Source: Dyadobacter psychrophilus
GTDB lineage: Bacteria; Bacteroidota; Bacteroidia; Cytophagales; Spirosomataceae
Assembly: GCF_900167945.1 (NCBI RefSeq)
Contig: NZ_FUZA01000001.1
Span: forward strand, 310,001-374,000
Length of the DNA: 64,000 bases
Direction of reading: 5' to 3'
In this document: one piece after another, positions 17,740-26,032 of the stretch
Position numbering within the stretch: position 1 is the stretch's first letter
Layout of the letters: each line of letters starts with the position of its first letter
Program-made: the position numbers and the translations under genes
Notes under the pieces: model-generated
Databases searched by the model: none
What the model saw: only the letters and a program-made list of their open reading frames with translations
Told to the model about the DNA's origin: nothing

Positions 17740-18072
17740 ATGAATTGGATTACAATCAATAGCACGGAAGAGGTCGAGCAGATTTACAAATCATCTGAGT
17801 ACGCCATTATATACAAACACAGCCCGCGCTGTATGACCAGCCTGATGGCCTATCGTCAGTTAAAATCGGATGTCAATACGGTTCCCCATGTAGATGTACC
17901 GCTTTATATTGTGGACGTCGTGAATAACCGCAGCGAATCGATGTCGATTGCGAACAGCTTTAATGTGCAGCACGAGTCGCCACAATTACTGGTAGTGAAA
18001 AATGGAGAATGTGTGTTTGATGCTTCACATGAAGACATTTCATTGCATGATACGCTTTCCTATTTTCAGTAA
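17740..18072 (+). CDS. ytxJ: YtxJ-type monothiol bacilliredoxin
   Basis: 110 residues with a thioredoxin-like fold. IIYKHSPRCMTSLMAYRQL carries a single Cys (Cys32) where YtxJ proteins have K-HS-RC-IS, followed by LYIVDVVNNRS and HESPQLLVVKNGE (the cis-Pro segment). YtxJ proteins are linked to bacillithiol: they remove bacillithiol from S-thiolated proteins. Bacillithiol is made by many Bacteroidota, which fits. The gene is a single unit ending in a bidirectional terminator. Confidence 0.85.
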   Translation: MNWITINSTEEVEQIYKSSEYAIIYKHSPRCMTSLMAYRQLKSDVNTVPHVDVPLYIVDVVNNRSESMSIANSFNVQHESPQLLVVKNGECVFDASHEDISLHDTLSYFQ

Positions 18073-18090
18073 AGCATTGTTCCAAATATA

Positions 18091-18136
18091 AAAAGAGACC
18101 GTTCAGAAGGATTACCTTAACTGAACGGTCTCTTTT
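18091..18136. terminator. Bidirectional terminator between ytxJ and the SelA-like gene
   Basis: A perfect 16-bp stem (18091-18106 aaaagagaccgttcag; 18121-18136) with an internal short aagg/cctt pairing in the loop. It is flanked by A and T runs and separates two convergent genes. Confidence 0.9.
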
Positions 18137-18153
18137 GTGCTAAAAATGCTTTC

Positions 18154-19764
18154 CTATGTTGCCAGCGGCGGACCCGACGGGATCATGATCTTTTCGCGCT
18201 TCATTTTGAATTTGAGCTTTTTGGCAGTGAATTTTGCTGTCATGTACTCGCCCATGTAAATGGAGCCTGTCATCACATCATCTTTCACAGTCCCGGAGAA
18301 CATGAATGTGATTGCGTCACCCGGCTGGCGGTCGGTGCTGCGCATTTTGAACTCATTTCCTTCAACGGTTCCCTGCAATTCACGTACACTGAACTCGCCT
18401 TTGTGAGAACCTTCCAGCCAGTTGCCGTCCTGCTCAATGATGAGCGTTTGTTTGCTGGTTGAAGAGAAAAATTCAACATTAGCCTCCCAATGACCTTTGA
18501 GGGAAACTGATGCGGCAGCCATATCGGTTTTTTGCGGAGCTCTTTTTTGAGATAAAACTTCAAATAAACGATCCGAAACGACCTTATCGTCACCCGGCTG
18601 CATTTGTCCTGTTGTGATGGATATAAATGTGGCCCCATCCCGGCTTCCTCCACCCAAAGCAATCCGGGGTTTAGTACGTCCAAACAGTTCCGCGATTTCC
18701 TCTCCTGTAATGTTCAGTTTAGCAGGATCCCAGGAAACCCGTAACTGCGGCGTCCGGTTTGAAAGTTGCTTGGGTTCAACCACCGTTGTCTTAACGGATT
18801 CAATTGTGGACACTTTTTTGGAAATATTATCCAGCCATGAAAGCCATCTTTTCCATTCGCCGGCATGGTCCCTTTTAGTCCAGGCTTCTACCGCTGCGAC
18901 CATTCCCATGGTTTCTTCCCTACCCACTTTATTATCACGTCCAGGGCCATGATGCGGGGCGCTTGCCTGCCAGGCCGACATAAGAAGGTCTTTTCTGCCT
19001 AAGACCAATCCGGCACATTGTGGTCCGCACAACGCTTTTCCACCGCTGTAAATCACAACATCCGCGCCCATTTTCAAATGGACATTGGGAATAGTAAGAT
19101 CTTCTGCCGCCGCATCCACCATGACCGGAATATTTTTCGGCTTCGCTAATTTAGATATCGCTTCGAGGGACATAGGTCCGCTCATGGATTCGTCCCCGGC
19201 CATGAGATAGATCATCGCCGTGCGCGAGCTGATCGCATTGGAAAGCTCTTCAATGGAATCGACCGTGATCAATGTTACGCCGACATTACGTAGCGCGTGG
19301 TCGTAAACGTTACGCGAATATCTTGGAATGATAACTTCTGTTTTATCAAAACCGGCCAAATTCGGAACTCGGATCAGCTTCTCCGGATTTCCGCCCGTTA
19401 CACACGCAACTGTCACGTGTTTCATACCAGCTGCACAACCGGCAGAAACCAGCCCCCACTCCGCCCCGGTGAGCTCAGCCAGTCGTTTTCCGGCGCCGAA
19501 GGCAAGCTCATCATATTGCACAAAAACCTGTGCTGCAGCATCCATAGCAGCACGCACTTCCGGCCGCTCAATGGAACCGCCAATAATGGTAAATGTTCCC
19601 CGGCAGTTGATGATCGGCTCTACCCCAATGGCCTGGTAAATCTCCTTGCTGGCGGCTATCTCAGCGCTTCTTGAGACAGTTTCGGCTGCTTTCCTTTGAG
19701 GAAGCATGATACTTCCAGCGAGCGGGAGCATAGATAAATCTTTGATTGCATCTCTACGTTTCAT
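18154..19764 (-). CDS. SelA-like PLP enzyme with C-terminal beta-sheet domain
   Basis: 536 residues. The N-terminus MKRRDAIKDLSMLPLAGSIML may be a degenerate Tat/export signal. Residues about 40-400 form a fold-type I PLP domain of the SelA/D-glucosaminate-6-phosphate ammonia-lyase type: INCRGTFTIIGGSIERPEV, GAEWGLVSAGCAAGM, MVDAAAED, and the PLP lysine in IYSGGKALCGPQCAGLV. Residues about 420-530 are an extra beta-rich domain (GHWEANVEFF ... IIEQDGNWLEGSHKGEF). That kind of domain also occurs as a stand-alone protein at 59189. No selenium genes are near, so a role in selenocysteine synthesis is unlikely. The activity is unknown. Confidence 0.8.
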   Translation of the reverse strand: MKRRDAIKDLSMLPLAGSIMLPQRKAAETVSRSAEIAASKEIYQAIGVEPIINCRGTFTIIGGSIERPEVRAAMDAAAQVFVQYDELAFGAGKRLAELTGAEWGLVSAGCAAGMKHVTVACVTGGNPEKLIRVPNLAGFDKTEVIIPRYSRNVYDHALRNVGVTLITVDSIEELSNAISSRTAMIYLMAGDESMSGPMSLEAISKLAKPKNIPVMVDAAAEDLTIPNVHLKMGADVVIYSGGKALCGPQCAGLVLGRKDLLMSAWQASAPHHGPGRDNKVGREETMGMVAAVEAWTKRDHAGEWKRWLSWLDNISKKVSTIESVKTTVVEPKQLSNRTPQLRVSWDPAKLNITGEEIAELFGRTKPRIALGGGSRDGATFISITTGQMQPGDDKVVSDRLFEVLSQKRAPQKTDMAAASVSLKGHWEANVEFFSSTSKQTLIIEQDGNWLEGSHKGEFSVRELQGTVEGNEFKMRSTDRQPGDAITFMFSGTVKDDVMTGSIYMGEYMTAKFTAKKLKFKMKREKIMIPSGPPLAT

Positions 19765-20104
19765 TACTTTTTCTTACAAGAGGTTAAGGAATATTAAAAG
19801 GTTTTAGCGGACAAAAACACGGTAAAGTATAAGATTTCGCATAAATGAAGTGTGGCGAGTCATTATATGGCATTAAGCCTGAATAACGGGACGAGTTTAA
19901 TACTAAAACGAATCTTAACCAAATATTAAACCTTCTCAAACGGGTAGGTTACCGTAGATAAAATCTAATCAAATGGCCTGGCCTTATTTGGAATTTCGAT
20001 AAACATATGATTTTTCTTAACTGATTTAATCGAACGTTCCATTATTTCGCGATCTTTACAATGAGTTCCTAACCTTCCATTAGACCTAAAACATAGAGAC
20101 TGTT
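19765..20104. other. Intergenic region between divergent genes, nothing recognised
   Basis: 340 bp upstream of both the SelA-like gene and a histidine kinase. It should contain both promoters, but I found no full TTG/TAnnTTTG match, hairpin or repeat. Confidence 0.5.
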
Positions 20105-21496
20105 TTGCGTTTCAAAACCACGCTTTACAATTTTTGGATTAAATTATCTGGGCCGCCTACCGAATTCCCTCTGAATGCCCGGATATTTCATTCGGTATGC
20201 CTAATCTCATTCGCTGCCCTGAGTTACAATGTGCCATTTAACTACTTTATAGGGTTACCTAAAATAGCTTTGATCAGCCTGATCGTGCTGCTGGTAACTG
20301 CATCCTTATATTACACTTCCCGCTTCCGCAACCAGTTTGGCACCTCGATTCTGATTGCCAATATTGTGGGACTTATATTGTTCATATTCAATTATTTCCT
20401 GAATTCCGGGCTGCGCGGCCCTACGGACCTCTTTTTCCTGCTATTTTTATTGTTAAGCATTGGAATAAGTCCGGCAAACCAATACAAAATCTGGATCCCG
20501 GTCAATATCCTGGTGGTTGTGACATTGAATGCAGTTGAGTATTTCTGTCCTGAAACTGTTCCTTACACATATATAGACAGGTATAGCGCATTCATTGACC
20601 ACATGTCCGCATACGTTGTCGTGTCTATCCTGGCCTACATTTGCACCGATTACATCCGGCGGAGCTATGAAAGTGAAAAGAGGTCTGCGTTAGAAAAATC
20701 ACAGTTTATAGTCGAGAAAAATCAACAGATCCTGAAACAAAATGTTGAGTTGGAAAGGATTAATGCTGAAAAGAACAAGCTAATGTCCATCGTCGCGCAT
20801 GACGTGCGGGCGCCATTGGCCAGCATCCAGAACTTCCTCGAACTACTGACCGAGTACGACCTGGACGAAGCCGAAAGACAGGATATCAAGAGGGAGCTGC
20901 TAAATGCCACAAACGATACAATGGCTTTGCTGTCGAAGTTATTGAACTGGTCAAAATCCCAGCTTAATGGTGTTTCGGCGCACAAGGAACGGCTCAACCT
21001 GGATGAGCTGCTGAACACCACACTCGCGCTCGAAAAAAGCAGCGCCGTGCGGAAAAACATTAAACTCATTTACGACACAGACCCGACGATCGAGATTTTT
21101 GCAGACCGGGAAATGATGCAGGTTGTGTTTCGAAACCTCATTGGTAATGCGATAAAATTCACTCCTGAAGGCGGCAGGGTGCGGATCGGATCTCAACTGT
21201 CGGGTAGTGAATGCATTATTACGGTTAGCGACAACGGAATCGGGATCTCGGCAGAACGGCAGGCCGTCATTTTTTCTCTGAATGTTGAGTCCACCTACGG
21301 CACCAAAAATGAGAAAGGCGTAGGTCTGGGCTTGCTGTTAACCCAGGAATTTGTGGCAGCGCAAGATGGGAAGATCTGGTTTGAATCAGTCCCTTCGGAT
21401 GGAACGACGTTTTTTATTGCTATACCGAGGCCGCCCAAATCTTCCCAGGTTACAGAGTCCGATCAATTGCAGTTGGGAACTTCCGACAAGTTGTAA
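20105..21496 (+). CDS. Membrane-bound sensor histidine kinase
   Basis: 463 residues. The first 190 residues contain about six hydrophobic helices with almost no periplasmic sensor. A coiled linker follows (ESEKRSALEKSQFIVEKNQQ...), then a HisKA domain with phospho-acceptor His232 (SIVAHDVRAPLASIQNFL). The HATPase domain has NLIGNAIKFTPEGG (N box), VSDNGIGIS and GVGLGLLLTQEF. Translation must start at TTG 20105 or an even rarer codon: the frame has a stop at 20087-20089 and no ATG before the middle of the protein. The partner regulator is not adjacent. Its last 34 bp overlap the convergent DUF4406 gene. Confidence 0.87.
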   Translation: MRFKTTLYNFWIKLSGPPTEFPLNARIFHSVCLISFAALSYNVPFNYFIGLPKIALISLIVLLVTASLYYTSRFRNQFGTSILIANIVGLILFIFNYFLNSGLRGPTDLFFLLFLLLSIGISPANQYKIWIPVNILVVVTLNAVEYFCPETVPYTYIDRYSAFIDHMSAYVVVSILAYICTDYIRRSYESEKRSALEKSQFIVEKNQQILKQNVELERINAEKNKLMSIVAHDVRAPLASIQNFLELLTEYDLDEAERQDIKRELLNATNDTMALLSKLLNWSKSQLNGVSAHKERLNLDELLNTTLALEKSSAVRKNIKLIYDTDPTIEIFADREMMQVVFRNLIGNAIKFTPEGGRVRIGSQLSGSECIITVSDNGIGISAERQAVIFSLNVESTYGTKNEKGVGLGLLLTQEFVAAQDGKIWFESVPSDGTTFFIAIPRPPKSSQVTESDQLQLGTSDKL

Positions 21497-21828
21497 AAAA
21501 TCCGCAGCCCACGTTCACGGCCAATACGCACATCTTCATCTGCGCCCTTGGAAGCGCCTTCCAGACGCAGGATCGCATCGCATTTGTGCAGCAAACGCTC
21601 AGCAACCGGATAGAGGATCTCTTCATAAGGAGCGTCGCCGGGCGCTTTTGAACCAGCCAAATGCAGCAGGGGCAACGCCACCCATTCTCCAATAACCGGC
21701 AAATGACCAGCCCGAAACAAATCGAGCGTCACTGATTCTAATTTGGATAAATTCTGCTGCATGAGCGCAGGATCATCATTCGTTCCGGAACGATATGGGC
21801 CGGCCACAAGGATCATTAAACCTTTCAT
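21463..21828 (-). CDS. DUF4406-like protein (nucleoside deoxyribosyltransferase-like fold)
   Basis: 121 residues: MKGLMILVAGPYRSGTNDDP, then HLPVIGEWVALPLLHLAG, YPVAERLLHKCDAILRLEGASKGADEDV. This pattern of a leading beta strand with GPYRSG, a late C-D-A-I-L-R segment and G-S-GAD is that of DUF4406, which is related to nucleoside 2-deoxyribosyltransferases. The substrate is unknown. It is divergent from the DeoR-family regulator at 21972 across a 143-bp region full of TTGAT repeats, so it is probably controlled by that regulator. Its 3' end overlaps the kinase gene by 34 bp. Confidence 0.72.
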   Translation of the reverse strand: MKGLMILVAGPYRSGTNDDPALMQQNLSKLESVTLDLFRAGHLPVIGEWVALPLLHLAGSKAPGDAPYEEILYPVAERLLHKCDAILRLEGASKGADEDVRIGRERGLRIFYNLSEVPNCN

Positions 21829-21835
21829 GATAATA

Positions 21836-21958
21836 TTTGATTGAATTGAAATTGATTAAGCACAATTGCGTTTCATTTGATTAATATTGGATCTTTAAGA
21901 ATGAAAACGCATACGCGATCAATCATTTTTGATTAAAATTGATTATTTTTGATCAAAA
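21836..21958. promoter_or_regulatory. Cluster of TTGAT repeats, probable DeoR-family operator
   Basis: At least six copies of a/tTTGATt/cAa/t occur between the divergent DUF4406 and deoR-type genes, for example 21836-21842, 21851-21859 and 21875-21884. The three nearest deoR (TTGAT at 21929, 21939 and 21949) are exactly 10 bp apart, one helical turn. An inverted copy (ATCAA) lies at 21918-21922. DeoR-family proteins commonly bind short repeats near their own gene. Confidence 0.65.
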
Positions 21959-21971
21959 GTAAATCTTTACA

Positions 21972-22733
21972 ATGAATTTCCAAGAGCGAAAGAAAAAAAT
22001 CCTGACAGCGGTTGAAGAATCCGGCAGCCTGTCCGTGTTTGAATTGTCGGACAAACTGGGAATGTCGCCTGCTACCATCCGTCGTGACCTGCACGACATT
22101 GCCGAGGAAGGATTGCTCCTCCGAACGCACGGAGGTGCGATGAAGATTGAGAATCCGGTTTTGACCAGTTTCGTGGCAAAAGCAGGCTCAAATGAAGAGA
22201 ACAAAGAAAAAATTGCGCAACTCGCCGCCGAATATGTGGCAGATGGCGACATCATCTTTCTTGACTGCGGCAGTACGGTTTTCAAAATGTGCAGGCATTT
22301 GAAAAAACGGAATGGCATTAAGGTTATTACCAATTCCCTGCCCATTATGGCCGAGTTGATCGATGTCCCTTCAATAAGCCTGAACCTGATCGGAGGCGAA
22401 ATTGACAAGCAGCGCAAAGCAGTCCACGGCCACAAGGCCATCGAGCACATAGGTGGTTATCACGCGCATAAGGCATTTATTGGAATAGATGGAATTTCAG
22501 CACAAAATGGCCTCACCGCGCACAGCGAGCACGAATCTTCGATCACGTCTGCTTTTATTAAGAACGCTTCACAGGTTTTTGTACTGTGCGACTCGTCCAA
22601 GATTGGCAAGGACAGCCACATCAAATTTGGCAGCTTGTCACAGGTTAACAGCCTCTTTACGGATCAGGACCTGGATTCGTCCAGAAAAAAGCAGCTTGTC
22701 GAAAAAGGATTGGATGTTGTTATCGCCAAGTGA
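21972..22733 (+). CDS. DeoR/GlpR-family transcriptional regulator
   Basis: 253 residues. The N-terminal helix-turn-helix (RKKKILTAVEESGSLSVFEL; LGMSPATIRRDLHDIAEEG) ends with the family hallmark LRTHGGA. The C-terminal DeoRC sensor domain has DIIFLDCGSTVFKMCRHL and VITNSLPIMAEL, then FIGIDGISAQNGLTAHSEHE and FVLCDSSKIG. Such proteins are usually repressors that release DNA on binding a sugar phosphate. The only likely target in sight is the divergent DUF4406 gene, through the TTGAT repeats. The effector is unknown. Confidence 0.9.
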   Translation: MNFQERKKKILTAVEESGSLSVFELSDKLGMSPATIRRDLHDIAEEGLLLRTHGGAMKIENPVLTSFVAKAGSNEENKEKIAQLAAEYVADGDIIFLDCGSTVFKMCRHLKKRNGIKVITNSLPIMAELIDVPSISLNLIGGEIDKQRKAVHGHKAIEHIGGYHAHKAFIGIDGISAQNGLTAHSEHESSITSAFIKNASQVFVLCDSSKIGKDSHIKFGSLSQVNSLFTDQDLDSSRKKQLVEKGLDVVIAK

Positions 22734-22750
22734 CTCGCATTTTCCTAAAA

Positions 22751-22783
22751 AAATATCCCACCGACAAAGTCGGAAGGATATTT
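22751..22783 (+). terminator. Terminator after the DeoR-family gene
   Basis: A two-part stem: aaatatcc (22751-22758) with ggatattt (22776-22783), and inner ccgac/gtcgg around an aaa loop. It lies 18 bp after the stop codon. Confidence 0.7.
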
Positions 22784-22951
22784 GTGTTACTCAACGTTAA
22801 TTAATGTCCAAATCTACTGCTTAATTTTCAAATACGTATCAAGCACACCGTTATGCTCATTATCAGGCAAATACAAAAAATGAGGTTTAAAAATTAAGAA
22901 TAAATTCTACAAATATTCTATAATAATAACGACATTGATGTCCTATCTTAT

Positions 22952-22959
22952 TAAATTTG
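22952..22959 (+). promoter_or_regulatory. Candidate -7 element for the LuxR-type response regulator
   Basis: TAAATTTG matches TAnnTTTG and lies 51 bp before ATG 23011. The nearest TTG is only 14 bp upstream, so the match is partial. Confidence 0.3.
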
Positions 22960-23010
22960 CTATTGATAAGGGATGCAAACTCATGCCTCGAAAAAGACCT
23001 GACGCCAAGA

Positions 23011-23658
23011 ATGAAACAAATATTACTTGTCGAAGACCACTCCATTGTCAGACTGGCGACCCGTTTTCTAATCAATGACCTGATCGATTCGGCTAGCGTT
23101 TTGGAGGCATCAAATTTTCACGAGACGCTCACACACGTAGCATCATCGCACTTTGACCTGATCATTCTGGACATTGACATTCCGGGCGGCGAAGGTTTCA
23201 ATATGATCCCAAAAATCAGAAAATTGCAGCCCAAAGTGTGTATTCTGATCTTCTCAGGAATGGATGAGGCACTTTATGCGATGCATTACCTCAAAGCTGG
23301 AGCGAACGGGTTTCTTGCCAAAAATGCCCCACAGCAAATGGTGAAAACAGCTATCCTGGCTGTTCTGGAAAACGGCCGATTCGTAAGCGACATTGTGCAA
23401 CAGCAGCTCATGCGGCACACTTTTGAAGCCAATGCCATCAGTGAAAACCCCTTGGAAAATCTATCCCAAAGAGAGCTCGAGGTCATGGACTTGCTGCTGG
23501 AAGGTAAATGGACCAAGGAAATAGCAACGCGGCTTAATATCACAGGGAGCTCGGTGAGCACGTACAAATCCAGGATCTTCGAAAAACTCGGAGTTTCCAC
23601 CATTATTGAAATGTTTGTAAAAGTCGAGCTTTACAAAAATCGCAGGCCTGGCAAATGA
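23011..23658 (+). CDS. NarL/LuxR-type response regulator
   Basis: 215 residues from ATG 23011 (MKQILLVEDHSIVRLATRFL); the 18-codon extension to 22957 does not look like a receiver start. The receiver domain has the acidic pocket (VEDH), phospho-acceptor Asp54 (DLIILDIDIP) and Lys in GFLAKNAPQQ. The C-terminal LuxR helix-turn-helix (LSQRELEVMDLLLEGKWTKE; LNITGSSVSTYKSRIFEKL) binds DNA. No kinase is next to it. The histidine kinases at 20105 and 26649 are the nearest possible partners. It lies 94 bp before the single-domain regulator. Confidence 0.9.
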   Translation: MKQILLVEDHSIVRLATRFLINDLIDSASVLEASNFHETLTHVASSHFDLIILDIDIPGGEGFNMIPKIRKLQPKVCILIFSGMDEALYAMHYLKAGANGFLAKNAPQQMVKTAILAVLENGRFVSDIVQQQLMRHTFEANAISENPLENLSQRELEVMDLLLEGKWTKEIATRLNITGSSVSTYKSRIFEKLGVSTIIEMFVKVELYKNRRPGK

Positions 23659-23728
23659 AATTGCCTGTAATTTCATTTGATTTATCGAAATAGCGGTTCA
23701 AAAAATGTGCAATGTGCAATTTCAAATT

Positions 23729-23736
23729 ATATTTGC
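23729..23736 (+). promoter_or_regulatory. Candidate -7 element for the single-domain response regulator
   Basis: TATATTTG matches TAnnTTTG exactly and lies 16 bp before ATG 23753. A -33 TTG at the right distance is not seen. Confidence 0.4.
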
Positions 23737-23752
23737 GATTCACAATCTTTAA

Positions 23753-24151
23753 ATGAAGGAACCCAAAACCATCTATCTGGCGGATGATGACCAGGACGAC
23801 CGCTTCTTCCTGCGACAGGCTATTGAAGCTGCCGATTCTTCCACCGAAATTATTGAAGTGGAAAACGGTCTCGAACTGATTTCCGTGATGAAAAAACAAC
23901 CCGGGCTTCAGGCATCCCTGATCCTGATGGACATGAATATGCCTAAAATGAACGGTCTTGAAACCATTGCGGCGATCCGCGCAGATGCCGAGCTTTCGGC
24001 GGTCCCTGTTGTAATGATCTCTACGTCGTCCAATTCTTCACTTATTGAAATGGCTTATGAAGCGGGTGCGGATAGTTTCATTACAAAACCAAGCACATTT
24101 GAGGAATTCAATCAGCTTGGAATTCAATTAACCGAAAGATTCCTTTCCTAA
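23753..24151 (+). CDS. Single-domain response regulator (Rcp1-like)
   Basis: 132 residues, receiver domain only, with no output domain. IYLADDDQDDRFFLRQAI carries the acidic pocket, Asp60 in LILMDMNMPKMNGLE is the phospho-acceptor, MISTSS has the conserved Ser/Thr, and SFITKPSTFEEF has the Lys. The DDDQDDRFFL opening and long spacing are typical of the Rcp1-like regulators paired with phytochrome-type kinases that carry the SHDLQEPLR motif. The kinase at the end of the kai operon is of exactly that type. The gene lies 139 bp upstream of kaiC on the same strand, so it is a good candidate partner (inference). Confidence 0.87.
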   Translation: MKEPKTIYLADDDQDDRFFLRQAIEAADSSTEIIEVENGLELISVMKKQPGLQASLILMDMNMPKMNGLETIAAIRADAELSAVPVVMISTSSNSSLIEMAYEAGADSFITKPSTFEEFNQLGIQLTERFLS

Positions 24152-24290
24152 TTTACTCACTTTGGGTGTGGATTACCATCTTAAAAACTTCAATTTTCTG
24201 CTTTAACGTGGTTTCAAGTGAATTGGTACGGTATTTGTAAACCAGACAGCAACACGTTAACTCAAGGCGAATCAGAACAGCATAATTTCA

Positions 24291-26009
24291 ATGAACACCA
24301 AATCCTCTGACTCACAGACCAGCCTGCCGTACCTGCGGAAGTCTCGCACCGGCATCAAAGGTTTAGATGAAATCACTATTGGAGGCTTTCCGCAGGGAAG
24401 ACCGACCTTAATTTGCGGCTCTGCGGGATGCGGCAAGACACTTTTCTCCATTGAATTTTTAGTACATGGTGCGCTGGAATATGGCGAACCGGGCGTCTTC
24501 GTTGCTTTCGAAGAAAAGACCGAAGAGTTGACTGTTAATGTCGCCTCGCTTGGGTTTGACCTTGCCCAAATGCAAAAAGACAAGCTGATCAAGCTTGATC
24601 ATATTCATATCGAAAGAAGTGAAATAGAAGAAACAGGCGAATACGATTTGAATGGTCTGTTTATTAGGCTTGGCCATGCGATTGATAGCATTGGTGCGAA
24701 ACGGGTTGTACTGGACACCATAGAAAGTCTTTTTTCAGGGCTTAATAATGAAGCAATCATACGTGCGGAACTGAGAAGACTGTTTGAATGGCTCAAAGAC
24801 AGAAATGTTACGACAATCATCACCGGTGAAAAAGGAGAAGGAACGCTTACGCGCCAGGGACTTGAAGAATACGTTTCAGATTGCGTGATTTTGCTTGATC
24901 ACCGCGTTGAAAACAAGATTTCGACGCGACTTTTAAGAATTGTTAAATACCGGGGCTCCGTGCATGGAACCAACGAATATCCCTTCCTGATCGATGAAGA
25001 CGGCATTTCTGTATTGCCAGTGACATCCCTCACACTATCGCATGACGCCTCCTCCGACCGAATTTCTTCTGGTATACCTGCATTGAATAAAATGCTGGGC
25101 GGCGAAGGATTTTTCAGGGGCAGCAGCATTCTTGTATCCGGGACCGCAGGGACAGGTAAAACCAGCATTGCAGGTTCATTTGCTAATGAAACATGCGTCA
25201 ACGGCGAACGGTGCATATACTTTGCTTTTGAAGAATCCCCCAGGCAGATCGTGCGCAACATGCGCTCCATAGGCATTGATTTACAAACACATATAGATAA
25301 TGAACTGCTAATGTTTCACGCTTCCAGGCCCACATTAAACGGACTGGAAATGCATTTGCTTGCTATAAACAAGCTGATCGGGCAATTCAAACCCACCACC
25401 GTTGTGGTTGACCCGATCACTAACCTGATCACCGTTGGCTCGGTCAGTGAAGTGAAGAGCGTGTTGATCCGACTCATCGATTTTCTTCAATCTCAGGGCA
25501 TTACAGTGTTATTTACCGCTCTTTCTCTGAACGACAACATTTCAGAACAAACAGATGAAAGCGTTTCTTCGCTCGTGGATGCCTGGCTGCTCGTACGCGA
25601 TATTGAATTTAATGGTGAACGCAACAGAGGACTTTACGTGATGAAATCACGGGGTATGAAGCATTCCAACCAAGTGAGAGAATTTGTGATCAGTGATAAC
25701 GGCCTGGACCTTGTGGATGTGTTCCTGGGACCGGATGGCGTGCTCACAGGTTCGGCGAGAGAAGCGCAGCAGTTGCTTGAACAAACGGGCGTGGCGCTGA
25801 GAGATCACGCAGTTTCCCGGAAGGACAGGGAAATTGAGCGTAAAAGAATGGTGCTGGAATCCAAAATCAGCGGCCTGAAAGAAGAATTCGAATCCTTGCA
25901 GGAAGAACTAAATAAAACCTTCATTGAAGAGGATCTCAAAAAAGAAGTATATGAAAAGAACCGGCAGGAAATTTCCCGAATCCGGGACAATGGCAAAACA
26001 ACGGAGTAA
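24291..26009 (+). CDS. kaiC: KaiC-family double-domain ATPase/kinase
   Basis: 572 residues with two RecA-like KaiC domains. CI has Walker A GSAGCGKT (Lys49) and catalytic Glu74-Glu75 in VAFEEKTEE. CII has Walker A GTAGTGKT (Lys290) and Glu314-Glu315 in FAFEESP. Aligned by eye with cyanobacterial KaiC, the CII segment TDESVSS (Thr421, Ser426, Ser427) sits at the phosphorylation positions Thr426, Ser431 and Thr432. The following MKSRGMKHSNQVREFVISDNG also matches. After GPDGVLTGSAR there is a predicted coiled coil of about 65 residues in place of the KaiA-binding tail. The gene leads a kaiC-kaiB-kaiB-kinase operon; no kaiA is present. It probably acts as a hexameric ATPase timer or stress-state sensor. 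Confidence 0.93.
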   Translation: MNTKSSDSQTSLPYLRKSRTGIKGLDEITIGGFPQGRPTLICGSAGCGKTLFSIEFLVHGALEYGEPGVFVAFEEKTEELTVNVASLGFDLAQMQKDKLIKLDHIHIERSEIEETGEYDLNGLFIRLGHAIDSIGAKRVVLDTIESLFSGLNNEAIIRAELRRLFEWLKDRNVTTIITGEKGEGTLTRQGLEEYVSDCVILLDHRVENKISTRLLRIVKYRGSVHGTNEYPFLIDEDGISVLPVTSLTLSHDASSDRISSGIPALNKMLGGEGFFRGSSILVSGTAGTGKTSIAGSFANETCVNGERCIYFAFEESPRQIVRNMRSIGIDLQTHIDNELLMFHASRPTLNGLEMHLLAINKLIGQFKPTTVVVDPITNLITVGSVSEVKSVLIRLIDFLQSQGITVLFTALSLNDNISEQTDESVSSLVDAWLLVRDIEFNGERNRGLYVMKSRGMKHSNQVREFVISDNGLDLVDVFLGPDGVLTGSAREAQQLLEQTGVALRDHAVSRKDREIERKRMVLESKISGLKEEFESLQEELNKTFIEEDLKKEVYEKNRQEISRIRDNGKTTE

Positions 26010-26032
26010 TAAAGTGCACCAAACCAATATAA

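Noticed and set aside
24228..24239. 12-mer acggtatttgta shared by the kaiC and gltB upstream regions (also 48359-48370)
   Set aside because: Many shared 12-mers are expected by chance in 64 kb, and it does not match the promoter consensus.
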